NCBI GenBank assembly: GCA_938008425.1
Contig: CALLKH010000167.1
Span: 1 to 12,442 of the forward strand
Reading direction: 5' to 3'
Length of the DNA stretch: 12,442 bases
From: an uncultured Planctomycetaceae bacterium
GTDB lineage: Bacteria; Planctomycetota; Phycisphaerae; UBA1845; UTPLA1
Shown here in pieces: positions 1 to 6,385 of the stretch (positions are counted from its first letter, which is position 1; each line of letters starts with the position of its first letter). The position numbers and the translations under genes are program-made. Under the pieces are notes generated by a model. The model was not told the origin of the DNA, did not search any database, and saw nothing but the letters and a program-made list of their open reading frames with translations.

Positions 1-58
1 CAGGTGGCATGCCGAAGCGCAGCGCCCGGCATGGCGATGATCGGAATACCGACCACGA

Positions 59-526
59 TCAGCCTGGCGTCGTCAATCGCAGATGCAGCAGCGGATACGG
101 CCGGCCCTGGTCATCCAGGGGGGATCGCCCCTCCACGACGAACCCGCAGGATTCGTAGAACGCGCGAGCGGCCGTGTTCTGCTCGTTGACATCGACGGTG
201 AGTTCGCCGCAGAGCGACCGGGCGTGCTCGACCAGCCGACGGCCGCCGCCCTGCCCCTGAAATTCGGGGGCGAGGAAGAGCGATCCCATTTTTCCAGGCG
301 CGCCGGCCGCCGTCCCGCCCGCCAGGCCCATGAATCCCATGATCGTGCCGTCGTCGCGGCACAGGACCCAGAAGGTGGTCGCATCGGAGGCGAGGTAGTC
401 GCGAACCTGTGGCGTCAGGGTGACGATGTCTGCCTCGGAAAGGAAGGCGTGCGTGGCTCGAACCGAGCGCTCCCAGAGATCAAGCAGCGCGTCGCGATCC
501 GCCGAAACCGCAAGCCGAATCTGCAT
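59..526 (-). CDS. yjaB: GNAT-family N-acetyltransferase, YjaB-like
   Basis: Acetyl-CoA-dependent N-acetyltransferase of the GNAT fold, about 155 residues. It closely resembles E. coli YjaB (about 147 residues) as I recall it: an N-terminal LWERSVRATHAFLS stretch, the acetyl-CoA pyrophosphate loop (QGQGGGRRL, residues 90-98), a VNEQN motif at 113-117, AFYESCGF at 122-129, and a C-terminal GRPYPLLHLRL. YjaB-type enzymes are cytoplasmic and their substrate is poorly defined; protein lysine or small-molecule amine acetylation is possible. Start choice: the ATG at 526 gives the family length. An in-frame ATG at 553 would add nine residues (MTRPTPIQP), and neither has a clear ribosome-binding site, so the start is uncertain. 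It follows kdsA on the same strand, separated by about 120-145 bases that contain a heptameric repeat; co-transcription is possible, and no convincing separate promoter was found. Confidence 0.88.
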   Translation of the reverse strand: MQIRLAVSADRDALLDLWERSVRATHAFLSEADIVTLTPQVRDYLASDATTFWVLCRDDGTIMGFMGLAGGTAAGAPGKMGSLFLAPEFQGQGGGRRLVEHARSLCGELTVDVNEQNTAARAFYESCGFVVEGRSPLDDQGRPYPLLHLRLTTPG

Positions 527-604
527 GGGTTGGATGGGTGTGGGTCGCGTCATCAGTCCGTCGGCAGCGAAACTCCCCTGTGACGCGGGGGGCCGCCTCT
601 TTCG

Positions 605-660
605 CAGTTGGCGGTCGGCAGTGGCCAATCGGCAAGTGGCAATACGCTATTCGCTGTTCG
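605..660. repeat. degenerate heptanucleotide tandem repeat (8 units)
   Basis: Eight consecutive 7-base units in perfect register between kdsA and the acetyltransferase gene. Units follow roughly C-N-R-T-N-G-G or C-T-R-T-T-C-G; examples are CAATCGG (626-632) and CTATTCG (647-653). The left part is CAGTTGG-like and the right part CTATTCG-like, so the array looks like diverged copies of a single heptamer. A ninth weaker unit may lie just to the left. The phase is kept throughout with no insertions. Heptameric short tandem repeats are known in intergenic DNA of several bacteria, notably cyanobacteria; their function is unclear. Confidence 0.6.
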
Positions 661-670
661 GCCCAATCGC

Positions 671-1507
671 TCAAATCGCCTCCCGAACCCGTAAACAGCT
701 CGCCAACAGCGCCTCCAGCTGCTCCAGCGGAAACACCGTCGCCGCGTCGGACTTCGCCTGGTCCGGGTTGTCGTGAATCTCCACGAACAGCGCATCCGCG
801 CCGGCCGCCATGGCCGATCGGGCGAGCAGCGGAACGTATTGCCGCAGCCCGCCGGAGGAGGTGCCGAGGCCGCCGGGGATCTGGCAGCTGTGCGTCGCGT
901 CGAAGACCACCGGGGCGAACGCCTGCATGATTGGAATGCAGGTCATGTCGTTCACGAGTCGGCCATAGCCGAAGAAGGTGCCGCGATCGGTGAGCAAGAC
1001 GCGCGAGTTGCCCGCCTCGTTGACCTTGTTCACCGCCTGATTCATCTGGTCCGGGGCCATGAACTGGCCCTTCTTCACGTTGACCGGCTTGCCCGTTTTC
1101 GCGGCCGCGACGAGCAGATCGGTCTGCCGGCAGAGGAACGCGGGAATCTGGATGATATCGCAGACCTCCCCCACCGCCGCCGCCTGATCCTCGACGTGAA
1201 TGTCCGTCACGACCGGCACGCCGAGTTTCCTCCGAACCTCGGCCAGCGTCTTCAGGCCCGACTCCGTCCCGGGACCGCGAAAGCCGTGGATGCTGGTGCG
1301 GTTGGCCTTGTCGAAGCTGCACTTGAAGACGTAATTGATGCCGAGCTTCCGGCAAACCTTCATGGCCGTCTCGCCGACGCGAAGGCAATGATCGGTGGAT
1401 TCGATCACGCACGGCCCGGCCAATAGCGCGAGCGGCCGGCCGTGGCCGATCTGAAACGGGCCGATGTCAACGGGAGGCGTTCGGGGGAATTCGGGAATGC
1501 CGGGCAT
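671..1507 (-). CDS. kdsA: 3-deoxy-8-phosphooctulonate (KDO-8-P) synthase, metal-dependent class
   Basis: Condenses phosphoenolpyruvate with arabinose 5-phosphate to KDO 8-phosphate (EC 2.5.1.55), the committed step to the KDO of lipopolysaccharide inner core; cytoplasmic TIM barrel. 278 residues, close to the usual 280. Diagnostic motifs: LLAGPCVIES (28-37), SFDKANRTSIHGFRGPG (64-80), TDIH (101-104), PAFLCRQTDL (122-131), NVKKGQF (143-149), FDATH (202-206) and FVEIHDNPDQAKSD (241-254). All four ligands of the metal-dependent class appear present: Cys33, His206, Glu243 and Asp254; E. coli KdsA has Asn in place of the Cys. Start: ATG at 1507 has AAAGGA five bases upstream. Longer readings reach back into the promoter at 1596-1624 and are rejected. 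No other KDO or lipid A gene is in the window, so this is a stand-alone kdsA between unrelated enzymes. Confidence 0.97.
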   Translation of the reverse strand: MPGIPEFPRTPPVDIGPFQIGHGRPLALLAGPCVIESTDHCLRVGETAMKVCRKLGINYVFKCSFDKANRTSIHGFRGPGTESGLKTLAEVRRKLGVPVVTDIHVEDQAAAVGEVCDIIQIPAFLCRQTDLLVAAAKTGKPVNVKKGQFMAPDQMNQAVNKVNEAGNSRVLLTDRGTFFGYGRLVNDMTCIPIMQAFAPVVFDATHSCQIPGGLGTSSGGLRQYVPLLARSAMAAGADALFVEIHDNPDQAKSDAATVFPLEQLEALLASCLRVREAI

Positions 1508-1595
1508 TCGGGTCCTTTCAGCTCGGGCGGATGACGCGGCGGCGATTGACGCGACAAATCGCAGGCCGCCAGTTCGCGCTTCGGTCCAATTCGGG

Positions 1596-1624
1596 ATGAT
1601 ACCGCTGCATGAAAAGCGCGGCAA
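1596..1624 (-). promoter_or_regulatory. predicted sigma70-like promoter of kdsA
   Basis: Reading the minus strand, TTGCCG (1624-1619) and TATCAT (1601-1596) are separated by exactly 17 bases. The predicted transcript begins near 1590 and gives an untranslated leader of about 80 bases before the kdsA ATG. The site lies between the upstream phosphatase stop and kdsA, so kdsA probably has its own promoter. Confidence 0.5.
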
Positions 1625-1636
1625 AACGGCGGCGGT

Positions 1637-2332
1637 TCACCAGTAGCTCGAAGGCGGGAGCGGCTTGATCAGGCCTTTGGCGTCGAAGTTCGCGGCGGCG
1701 GGAGCGGGCAGGCCGCCGAGATGCGAGCGTTCGTTCAAACAGACGAGAGAACTTACCCCGGCGTGTAAGCGGAGGGCGTTCACCGCCGCGTTGTCGATGA
1801 TGAAGCGGAACGACGGGCCGGGCGTGTTGGTCAGCCAGGCGTCGATCAGCCGGGCGATCGGGCTGCCGTGGCTGATGACCAGGACCCGATTGTCGTCGGC
1901 CGTCCAGCAGGATTTGAGATAGCCGGCCATCCGCTGCATCCGGTCGCAAAGTTGCGGCAGCGTCTCATCGACGGGGACCCATTCGAAGGGCGCATCGTGA
2001 TCGGGACAAGGCTGAACCTCGGCAAATTGACCTGCGAGCGCTTCGATCGTCGGTAGATGGGTCTGGTCGGTGCTGCCGAGGGGCAGGTGGTGGTGCTCGC
2101 AGAGGTCCGGCCGGATTCGGATGGGGAGTTTCAGCGCCCGGGCGATCGGCAGCGCGGTCTGGATGCATCGCAGAAAGGGGCTGGAGTAGATCGCGTCGAA
2201 GTCGAACCCGGTCAACAGGCCCGCGAGCATGTTGGTTTGGTCCACGCCGAGCGGCGACAGCCCCGAGTTCAGCCCGGCGCGCTTGTCCACGTTGGCCTGT
2301 GATTCAGCATGTCGAACGGCGTAAAGCAGCAC
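1637..2332 (-). CDS. histidine phosphatase family protein (phosphoglycerate mutase-like)
   Basis: Branch-1 histidine phosphatase fold, 231 residues from the chosen GTG. The phosphohistidine motif is RHAES (R7, H8), in place of the more common RHG; further signatures are YSSPFLRCIQTA (49-60, R55), an acidic CEHHHLP segment near 78-84, and VISHGSPI (152-159, H155). These supply the two histidines and two arginines of the active site. Such enzymes dephosphorylate sugar phosphates, nucleotides or proteins; substrate cannot be read here. Start: the longest frame would begin with TTG at 2392, but that TTG is part of the predicted -35 box. GTG at 2332 begins right at the first beta strand (LLYAVRHAES), has GGAG nine bases upstream and lies about 24 bases downstream of the predicted transcript start. 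GTG at 2347 is a weaker alternative. A long insertion rich in His and Pro (80-120) may form a substrate lid. Confidence 0.88.
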   Translation of the reverse strand: MLLYAVRHAESQANVDKRAGLNSGLSPLGVDQTNMLAGLLTGFDFDAIYSSPFLRCIQTALPIARALKLPIRIRPDLCEHHHLPLGSTDQTHLPTIEALAGQFAEVQPCPDHDAPFEWVPVDETLPQLCDRMQRMAGYLKSCWTADDNRVLVISHGSPIARLIDAWLTNTPGPSFRFIIDNAAVNALRLHAGVSSLVCLNERSHLGGLPAPAAANFDAKGLIKPLPPSSYW

Positions 2333-2363
2333 GGTGAGAATCTCCACAGTCGCGTCAGCGCGT

Positions 2364-2392
2364 GTTAGAAAGGGAATCGGCGAAGGCGTCAA
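2364..2392 (-). promoter_or_regulatory. predicted promoter of the histidine phosphatase gene
   Basis: On the minus strand TTGACG (2392-2387), a 17-base spacer, then TCTAAC (2369-2364). Transcription would begin near 2357, with a leader of about 24 bases carrying the GGAG that serves the GTG start at 2332. It is divergent from the SH3 gene promoter about 110 bases away. Confidence 0.5.
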
Positions 2393-2500
2393 GATTGCGG
2401 CGTCCGGCCCGACTCGACTGCCGCTGTGAAAAGTGGAGAACGCCGTGTTGATTCGAGGCGATTCAGGACAAACCGGATCACCGGTCGCCGTCTATTACGG

Positions 2501-2529
2501 TTGACATTGGACTTCGCGCGATTTATCGT
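2501..2529 (+). promoter_or_regulatory. predicted sigma70-like promoter of the SH3-domain gene
   Basis: A perfect TTGACA (2501-2506), a 17-base spacer and TATCGT (2524-2529). Predicted transcript start near 2536 leaves a leader of about 65 bases before the ATG at 2604. The surrounding 2393-2500 holds no gene; it separates two divergent transcription units. Confidence 0.6.
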
Positions 2530-2590
2530 GGATTCGTTGCATTACGGACCCTTGCAACGCAACCGCGCGTGTCATCGCGCAATCGATACA

Positions 2591-2596
2591 GGGAGG
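2591..2596 (+). promoter_or_regulatory. ribosome-binding site fixing the SH3 gene start at 2604
   Basis: GGGAGG lies only one base before the ATG at 2598 but seven bases before the in-frame ATG at 2604. The spacing selects 2604 as the initiation codon. Confidence 0.75.
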
Positions 2597-2603
2597 TATG
2601 ACC

Positions 2604-4268
2604 ATGTCTAGAGCACGTCGGATCGCTGCCGCGCTGCTCCTCGTCGTTTCCATCGCCACCGCTGACTCCTTCGGCCAGACCAACCCGGCGCCCGGTGCAA
2701 CCGGCGCGGCATCCGGATTTCCCTGGGAAGGCGAAGTCACCGGCACCAACGTGCGGGTGCGAAGCGGCGCCGGCACCGACTGGTACGCGACGACCAAGGT
2801 GAACACTGGTGATCGCGTGCTCGTCGTCGGCGAACAGCACGGCTGGTACGAAATCGCCTCCCTGCCGCGAAGCTTCAGCTACATCGACATGGCCGAGGTC
2901 GAGCGCCTTCCCGGCGGCCAAACGGCGCGCGTGAAGCGCGACCGCACCTTCGTCCGCGCCGGCAGCGAACTCAACCAGAGCAAGTCGACGACGCAGGCGA
3001 TGCTCAACCAGGGCGCGATCGTCGAGGTCATCGGCGAGATCGACGGCTTCTTCAAGATCAAGCCGCCCGTTGGCGCACACCTCTACATCAGCAAGGATTA
3101 CGTGCGGCCGATCGCCGCCAATCTGCGAACCGGCATGGCGGAGCGATACAAGGCGGCCACAGTGGCTCTGAACGACACCGCCGCAAATCGCCCCAGCCCG
3201 ACTGCCACGCCGACCACGACCACGCCACCCGCCACCGATCCGCGTACGGCCGATCCTTCTGCCGTCGCCGCGAAGAACACGCCGGGACAGCCGTCGGGAT
3301 CGTCGCTCTCGACGGTGCAGCCGATGGGCGCAGCAACGACGGATGACGTGGACGAGGCAGGCGAAGACGACACCCCCGAGATGATCGGCATGGAAGGCGC
3401 CGATCCGTCGGACGGCTTTGACCCGACGGCCGACGTTGACGCCCCGCTGAAGACCGATCCGAGCATTCAGGCCCTCAAGGGCGGCGCCAACGCAACCGGC
3501 CGACCCGAAGTGAGTGCCGCACCGATGTCAGAATCGCGTGGCCGCTACCAGGCGCTGCTCACGGCCGCCGAAAGCGATCTCAACGCGATGATGCTGCTGC
3601 CGCTCGCCGATCGCGATATCGACACGGTCATCAGCCGCTACCAGGAAATCGCCGCGCAGACCGAGGAGCGCGTGCCGGCCGAGTACGCCGCGATTCGAAT
3701 CTCCCAGTTGAAGGCGATGTCGGACGTTCGCAAGATTCGTGCCGAAGCCTCTATGGAAGCGGGCGAACTCGACGACTTCAAGGCTCGAATGACCAGCGAG
3801 CGCATGAAGATCATGCGAACCCGCGCTGAAAAGGTCACCGAAAAGTTCGATTTCGTCGGCCAACTGCTGAAGAGCCATGCCTTCGCCCCCGAAAAGCGAC
3901 GCTATCGCCTCGTGGACCCCAAGCGGCAGACCACGATCGCCTACATCGACATTCCCCGTGACGTCACCGAGAACGTCGAATTCATGATCGGCCGCACCGT
4001 CGGCATTCGCGTCGCCGGCCGCCGATACAGCCAGGCAGCGCGGATTCCCATCGCCGTCGCGGCCAGCCTGACGGACCTGACGCCGCCGGCGGATTCCGGC
4101 GCACCACTCGGCGCCGACACACCGGGCGGCGCACCGAATTCAATCATGCCGCCGGAGCTTGGGGACGAGGAGCCGATCGACGAAGGGGCTGAAGATGTCG
4201 GCACTCCGCAGGCCTCCGGTTCGAATTCGACGGCCCGCCCCCTAGCGTCAAATACGAACCCCGGTTGA
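2604..4268 (+). CDS. exported protein with two N-terminal SH3-like domains, acidic linker and coiled coil
   Basis: A 554-residue protein of unknown function. Order: a signal peptide (RARR, then a hydrophobic AAALLLVVSIATA, probable cleavage near residue 20); a first SH3b-like domain about 43-100 with the NVRVRSGAGTDWYAT signature; a second about 106-168 (TFVRAGSE...IDGFFKIKPP...YISKDYV); a Thr/Pro-rich then strongly acidic linker (195-290); a helical, probably coiled-coil segment (about 312-425); a short beta-rich C-terminal domain (433-492) with AYIDIP and IGRTVGIRVAGRRY; and a low-complexity tail. Bacterial SH3b domains often bind peptidoglycan or protein peptides in the periplasm, so an envelope scaffold or wall-binding role is an inference. 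No catalytic domain is visible. It has its own promoter and ribosome-binding site and no obvious operon partner; the next gene has a separate -10 box. Confidence 0.85.
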   Translation: MSRARRIAAALLLVVSIATADSFGQTNPAPGATGAASGFPWEGEVTGTNVRVRSGAGTDWYATTKVNTGDRVLVVGEQHGWYEIASLPRSFSYIDMAEVERLPGGQTARVKRDRTFVRAGSELNQSKSTTQAMLNQGAIVEVIGEIDGFFKIKPPVGAHLYISKDYVRPIAANLRTGMAERYKAATVALNDTAANRPSPTATPTTTTPPATDPRTADPSAVAAKNTPGQPSGSSLSTVQPMGAATTDDVDEAGEDDTPEMIGMEGADPSDGFDPTADVDAPLKTDPSIQALKGGANATGRPEVSAAPMSESRGRYQALLTAAESDLNAMMLLPLADRDIDTVISRYQEIAAQTEERVPAEYAAIRISQLKAMSDVRKIRAEASMEAGELDDFKARMTSERMKIMRTRAEKVTEKFDFVGQLLKSHAFAPEKRRYRLVDPKRQTTIAYIDIPRDVTENVEFMIGRTVGIRVAGRRYSQAARIPIAVAASLTDLTPPADSGAPLGADTPGGAPNSIMPPELGDEEPIDEGAEDVGTPQASGSNSTARPLASNTNPG

Positions 4269-4382
4269 AATCCCTGACGACGGCATCGGCCGGAGCATCG
4301 ATTGCGACGACTCGCGTACATAGCGACAGAAGGTCTTGCTGCGCCTGAATTTCCCGCCCCTTCCAAACCTCAGCCGTTTTTC

Positions 4383-4411
4383 TAATCAATAAGCGCCGGT
4401 CGGCGTATAAT
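4383..4411 (+). promoter_or_regulatory. predicted promoter of the GYF_2/TM2 gene
   Basis: A perfect -10 hexamer TATAAT at 4406-4411; the best-placed -35 at 17 bases, TAATCA (4383-4388), matches only three of six positions. An ATG inside the -10 box (4410) opens the longest frame of the next gene but cannot be its start if this is the promoter. The region 4269-4505 otherwise shows only a T-run near 4376 with no stem before it. Confidence 0.5.
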
Positions 4412-4505
4412 GTGTGAATGGAAGCGGGCGCCGTTTTCGCGGTGGATTCGGCCCCAATCCGGGAATTCGTCGCCCGATCGGTCGACGGAAGGAAGGACCC
4501 CAGAC

Positions 4506-5156
4506 GTGGTGTATTACTTTGTCATGGCGGAAGACGGCAGCCGTTACGGACCGGCCGACATCGACACGCTGGTTCAGTGGACGCGCGAAGGGCGAATCCT
4601 GGGCCACACCACGCTGATCGAGCGCGGCACCGAGCGGACGCTCAGCGCCGACGAAATCTCCGCGATCAACGCGGAATTGCGGCGGATGACCGGCTCACCG
4701 CAGGTGGCGGTGGAGCGAGATGCGCGCCCTTCGAATGAAGCGCCGACGATGTCCTCGCCGGGCGGACCGTTCCATCAACCCTTTCCGCAGAATCCCGCCG
4801 CCGGCCGGGTGCCGACGGCCGCCGGATCACCCCCGCCGATTCCGACTGTCCCGGGCCCGACGCCGATTCCCTACGCTGATCGGATCGCGGCGCTTCGCCA
4901 TGCCGCCAGCCCGATCAGCTCCCGCAGCAAGATCGTCGCGGGCCTGCTCGGCATCTTCCTCGGGCAGCTCGGCATTCACCGGTTTTACCTGGGCTACACG
5001 GGAACCGGGCTTTTCATGCTGCTCATCACGGTATTCGCCGGGGGCGCGACCGGCGGCGCAAGTTGCGGACTGATCTGGCTCTGGGGCTTCATCGAGGGCG
5101 TCATCTGCCTGTGCGGCGGCATGCGCGACGTCGATGGGCTTGAGTTGAGCAACTGA
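4506..5156 (+). CDS. GYF_2 domain plus TM2 domain membrane protein
   Basis: 216 residues. Residues 2-50 look like a GYF_2 domain: YYFVMAEDGSRYGP, then DIDTLVQWTREGRI. GYF-type domains bind proline-rich peptides. Residues 75-122 are Pro/Gly-rich and disordered. Residues 141-205 are a TM2 domain: LLGIFLGQLGIHRFYLGYTG with two membrane helices, about 143-176 and 186-203. TM2 proteins are small inner-membrane proteins of unclear role. An arrangement with a cytoplasmic peptide-binding head on a membrane hairpin is inferred. Start: GTG at 4506 has AAGGA eight bases upstream and begins immediately before the conserved first strand; a second GTG follows at 4509. The upstream ATG lies in the -10 box. 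The predicted leader is about 88 bases. The next gene follows after 36 bases on the same strand. Confidence 0.85.
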   Translation: MVYYFVMAEDGSRYGPADIDTLVQWTREGRILGHTTLIERGTERTLSADEISAINAELRRMTGSPQVAVERDARPSNEAPTMSSPGGPFHQPFPQNPAAGRVPTAAGSPPPIPTVPGPTPIPYADRIAALRHAASPISSRSKIVAGLLGIFLGQLGIHRFYLGYTGTGLFMLLITVFAGGATGGASCGLIWLWGFIEGVICLCGGMRDVDGLELSN

Positions 5157-5179
5157 CGACGGGGGCTGAACTCCGCCCT

Positions 5180-5185
5180 TATACT
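5180..5185 (+). promoter_or_regulatory. -10 box placed for a leaderless DUF309 transcript
   Basis: TATACT (5180-5185) ends seven bases before the ATG at 5193, so transcription would begin at or next to the A of the start codon. No purine-rich ribosome-binding site occurs in the 20 bases before the ATG. The -35 match is poor (ACGACG at 18 bases). Confidence 0.45.
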
Positions 5186-5192
5186 GTCGCGG

Positions 5193-5633
5193 ATGTCACG
5201 TTTTTCATTCGACATCGCCGACGAACGGCGGCTTTATCAGCAGGGAATCACCCTCTTCAATGATCAGGAGTACTTCGCCGCGCACGACGCGTGGGAGGAA
5301 GTCTGGAGCGAGGTGCAGCATCGCCGTCGCGAACAGTTTTATCGCGCGATTATTCGCGGCGCGGTTTCGCTGGTTCTCCTGCAAAGCGGCCGGGCGGTCG
5401 GGGCGCGACAGGTCTTCGTTGACTGCATCGACACCTTCGAAGGCCTCGGCCCGATCTTCATGGGCCTCGACATCCCCCGCCACATCGAACAACTTCGCCA
5501 CGCGCTGCATCCCGCGTTGGTCGATCTTGAAGCCACGAATGTGAGAATCGAGCCGGAACGCCTCTTCAAAATGGAGCTGATCTACGACCCGTTCGAAACT
5601 TCACCGAATGGCGAGGAGCTGGCGGAGTCGTGA
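5193..5633 (+). CDS. DUF309 family protein
   Basis: A 146-residue, mostly helical cytoplasmic protein of the DUF309 family. The family signature is clear near the N terminus: LFNDQEYFAAHDAWEEVWSE (21-40), containing the conserved EYFxAHxxWE core with His31, Trp34 and Glu35. It is followed by the second conserved helix with AIIRGAVSLVLLQSGRAVGA. The conserved His and acidic residues suggest a buried metal or ligand site, but no member's activity is known to me. The sequence ends with a divergent acidic tail. It lies 36 bases after the GYF_2/TM2 gene; the -10 box suggests a separate, leaderless transcript, though read-through is likely. A hairpin follows 25 bases after its stop. Confidence 0.85.
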   Translation: MSRFSFDIADERRLYQQGITLFNDQEYFAAHDAWEEVWSEVQHRRREQFYRAIIRGAVSLVLLQSGRAVGARQVFVDCIDTFEGLGPIFMGLDIPRHIEQLRHALHPALVDLEATNVRIEPERLFKMELIYDPFETSPNGEELAES

Positions 5634-5658
5634 AGCGCCGGATCGGTGCGCATGAGAA

Positions 5659-5677
5659 AGCCCCCTCTTCGGGGGCT
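5659..5677. terminator. strong hairpin between convergent genes, possible bidirectional terminator
   Basis: A perfect seven-base stem (AGCCCCC with GGGGGCT) closes a five-base loop. On the minus strand it is followed by TTTCTC, on the plus strand by an A-rich stretch. It lies in the 135-base gap between the convergent DUF309 gene and the small-paralogue pair, so it may end both. The T-run fits better for the minus-strand transcript. Confidence 0.6.
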
Positions 5678-5768
5678 CGAAGAAAAATTCTAATTCATAC
5701 AAATCGACGCGATCGCGCCGATCGGAAGCCGGCGCTCAGCCGCGCCGAATCGCATCGAGATCGGCCGT

Positions 5769-6065
5769 CTATTTCCCAGCGCCGGGCAGCTTGGCGAGAT
5801 CCTCGCCATGCCAGAGCACAAAATCCCGCGTCGTGGTCTCGTAGCTGTACGCGATCATACGTCGCGCAGCCGCGTCGATCACATAGACGAGTTCGGAATT
5901 CTGTGTGAACTGCCCGGTGACGAGAATGTAGTCGCCGCCGCGATCAATCTGGCCGATGGCGTAGGCGGGTGTGCTGCCGGTCATCGAGACGACGATCAGG
6001 CCGACGAAGAGAATCGTGGCGGTGATGGACAGCACGCCGATGATGAAATTTCGATTGTCGTTCAT
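5769..6065 (-). CDS. small membrane-anchored protein B of a tandem paralogue pair
   Basis: 98 residues, unknown function. One N-terminal hydrophobic helix (about 8-28, FIIGVLSITATILFVGLIVV), a short linker ending in AYA (34-36), then a beta-rich segment GGDYILVTGQ...LVYVIDAAARRMIAY (43-73). The pattern G-x2-Y-x6/7-G-x9-Y-x2-D-x3-RR is shared with the gene immediately upstream. It may be a signal anchor with a periplasmic mini-domain resembling a single beta-propeller blade (inference). Start: the ATG at 6065 has AGGAG at about eight bases. The longer frame to 6311 is non-conserved read-through into the neighbouring gene. It is 29 bases downstream of protein A and probably in its transcript. 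Confidence 0.8.
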   Translation of the reverse strand: MNDNRNFIIGVLSITATILFVGLIVVSMTGSTPAYAIGQIDRGGDYILVTGQFTQNSELVYVIDAAARRMIAYSYETTTRDFVLWHGEDLAKLPGAGK

Positions 6066-6094
6066 ATCGCAACTCCTGCCGAGTCGATGATTTC

Positions 6095-6385
6095 TTAGTT
6101 TCCGCCCCGGAAATCGCGCTGCAAGTCGCGATAGCCGACATGAAAGAGCCGACGATTGTTCTGGTCCCGGTTGGGCACGAACACATGAAGACGGCGCTGC
6201 GCCAGATCGAGGATGTAGAGCGCGTCCACGCCATCGCGAATTTCGCCGGCCACCACCGCATAGTTCTGGCCGAGCGGAGCGGCCTGGGCATATGCCGCGG
6301 GCGGCTTCCATGCGCTGAGAATCAGAACGGCCGCGAGGCAGAGATTCAGCCCCACGAGTAGGACGACAATTCCGCGCTTAGACAT
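6095..6385 (-). CDS. small membrane-anchored protein A of a tandem paralogue pair
   Basis: 96 residues, unknown function. A basic start (MSKRG) and a hydrophobic helix (6-25) are followed by AYAQ (31-34), which looks like either a signal-peptidase site or the end of an anchor. The domain at 39-70 reads GQNYAVVAGEIRDGVDALYILD with LAQRRLHVFV, matching protein B downstream at the G, Y, G, Y, D and RR positions. The C-terminal 25 residues are polar and basic (PNRDQNNRRL, YRDLQRDF). I recall similar small proteins in planctomycete genomes but could not search. Start: ATG at 6385 has GGAGG eight bases upstream; the 19-residue longer frame is rejected. It has a good promoter and leads a two-gene unit. 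Confidence 0.8.
   Translation of the reverse strand: MSKRGIVVLLVGLNLCLAAVLILSAWKPPAAYAQAAPLGQNYAVVAGEIRDGVDALYILDLAQRRLHVFVPNRDQNNRRLFHVGYRDLQRDFRGGN

Noticed and set aside
1..58. Possible start of another minus-strand gene beyond the window edge
   Set aside because: A GTG just beyond the acetyltransferase stop opens a short hydrophobic frame, but there is no ribosome-binding site and only about 18 codons are visible.
480..1412. Long minus-strand open frame overlapping kdsA
   Set aside because: It is a shifted-frame shadow of kdsA: the product is Arg/Gly-rich with no domain, while the kdsA frame carries every family motif.
3941..4389. Minus-strand frames opposite the end of the SH3 gene and the gap after it
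   Set aside because: No start with a ribosome-binding site, no recognisable domain, and they mirror coding DNA on the plus strand.
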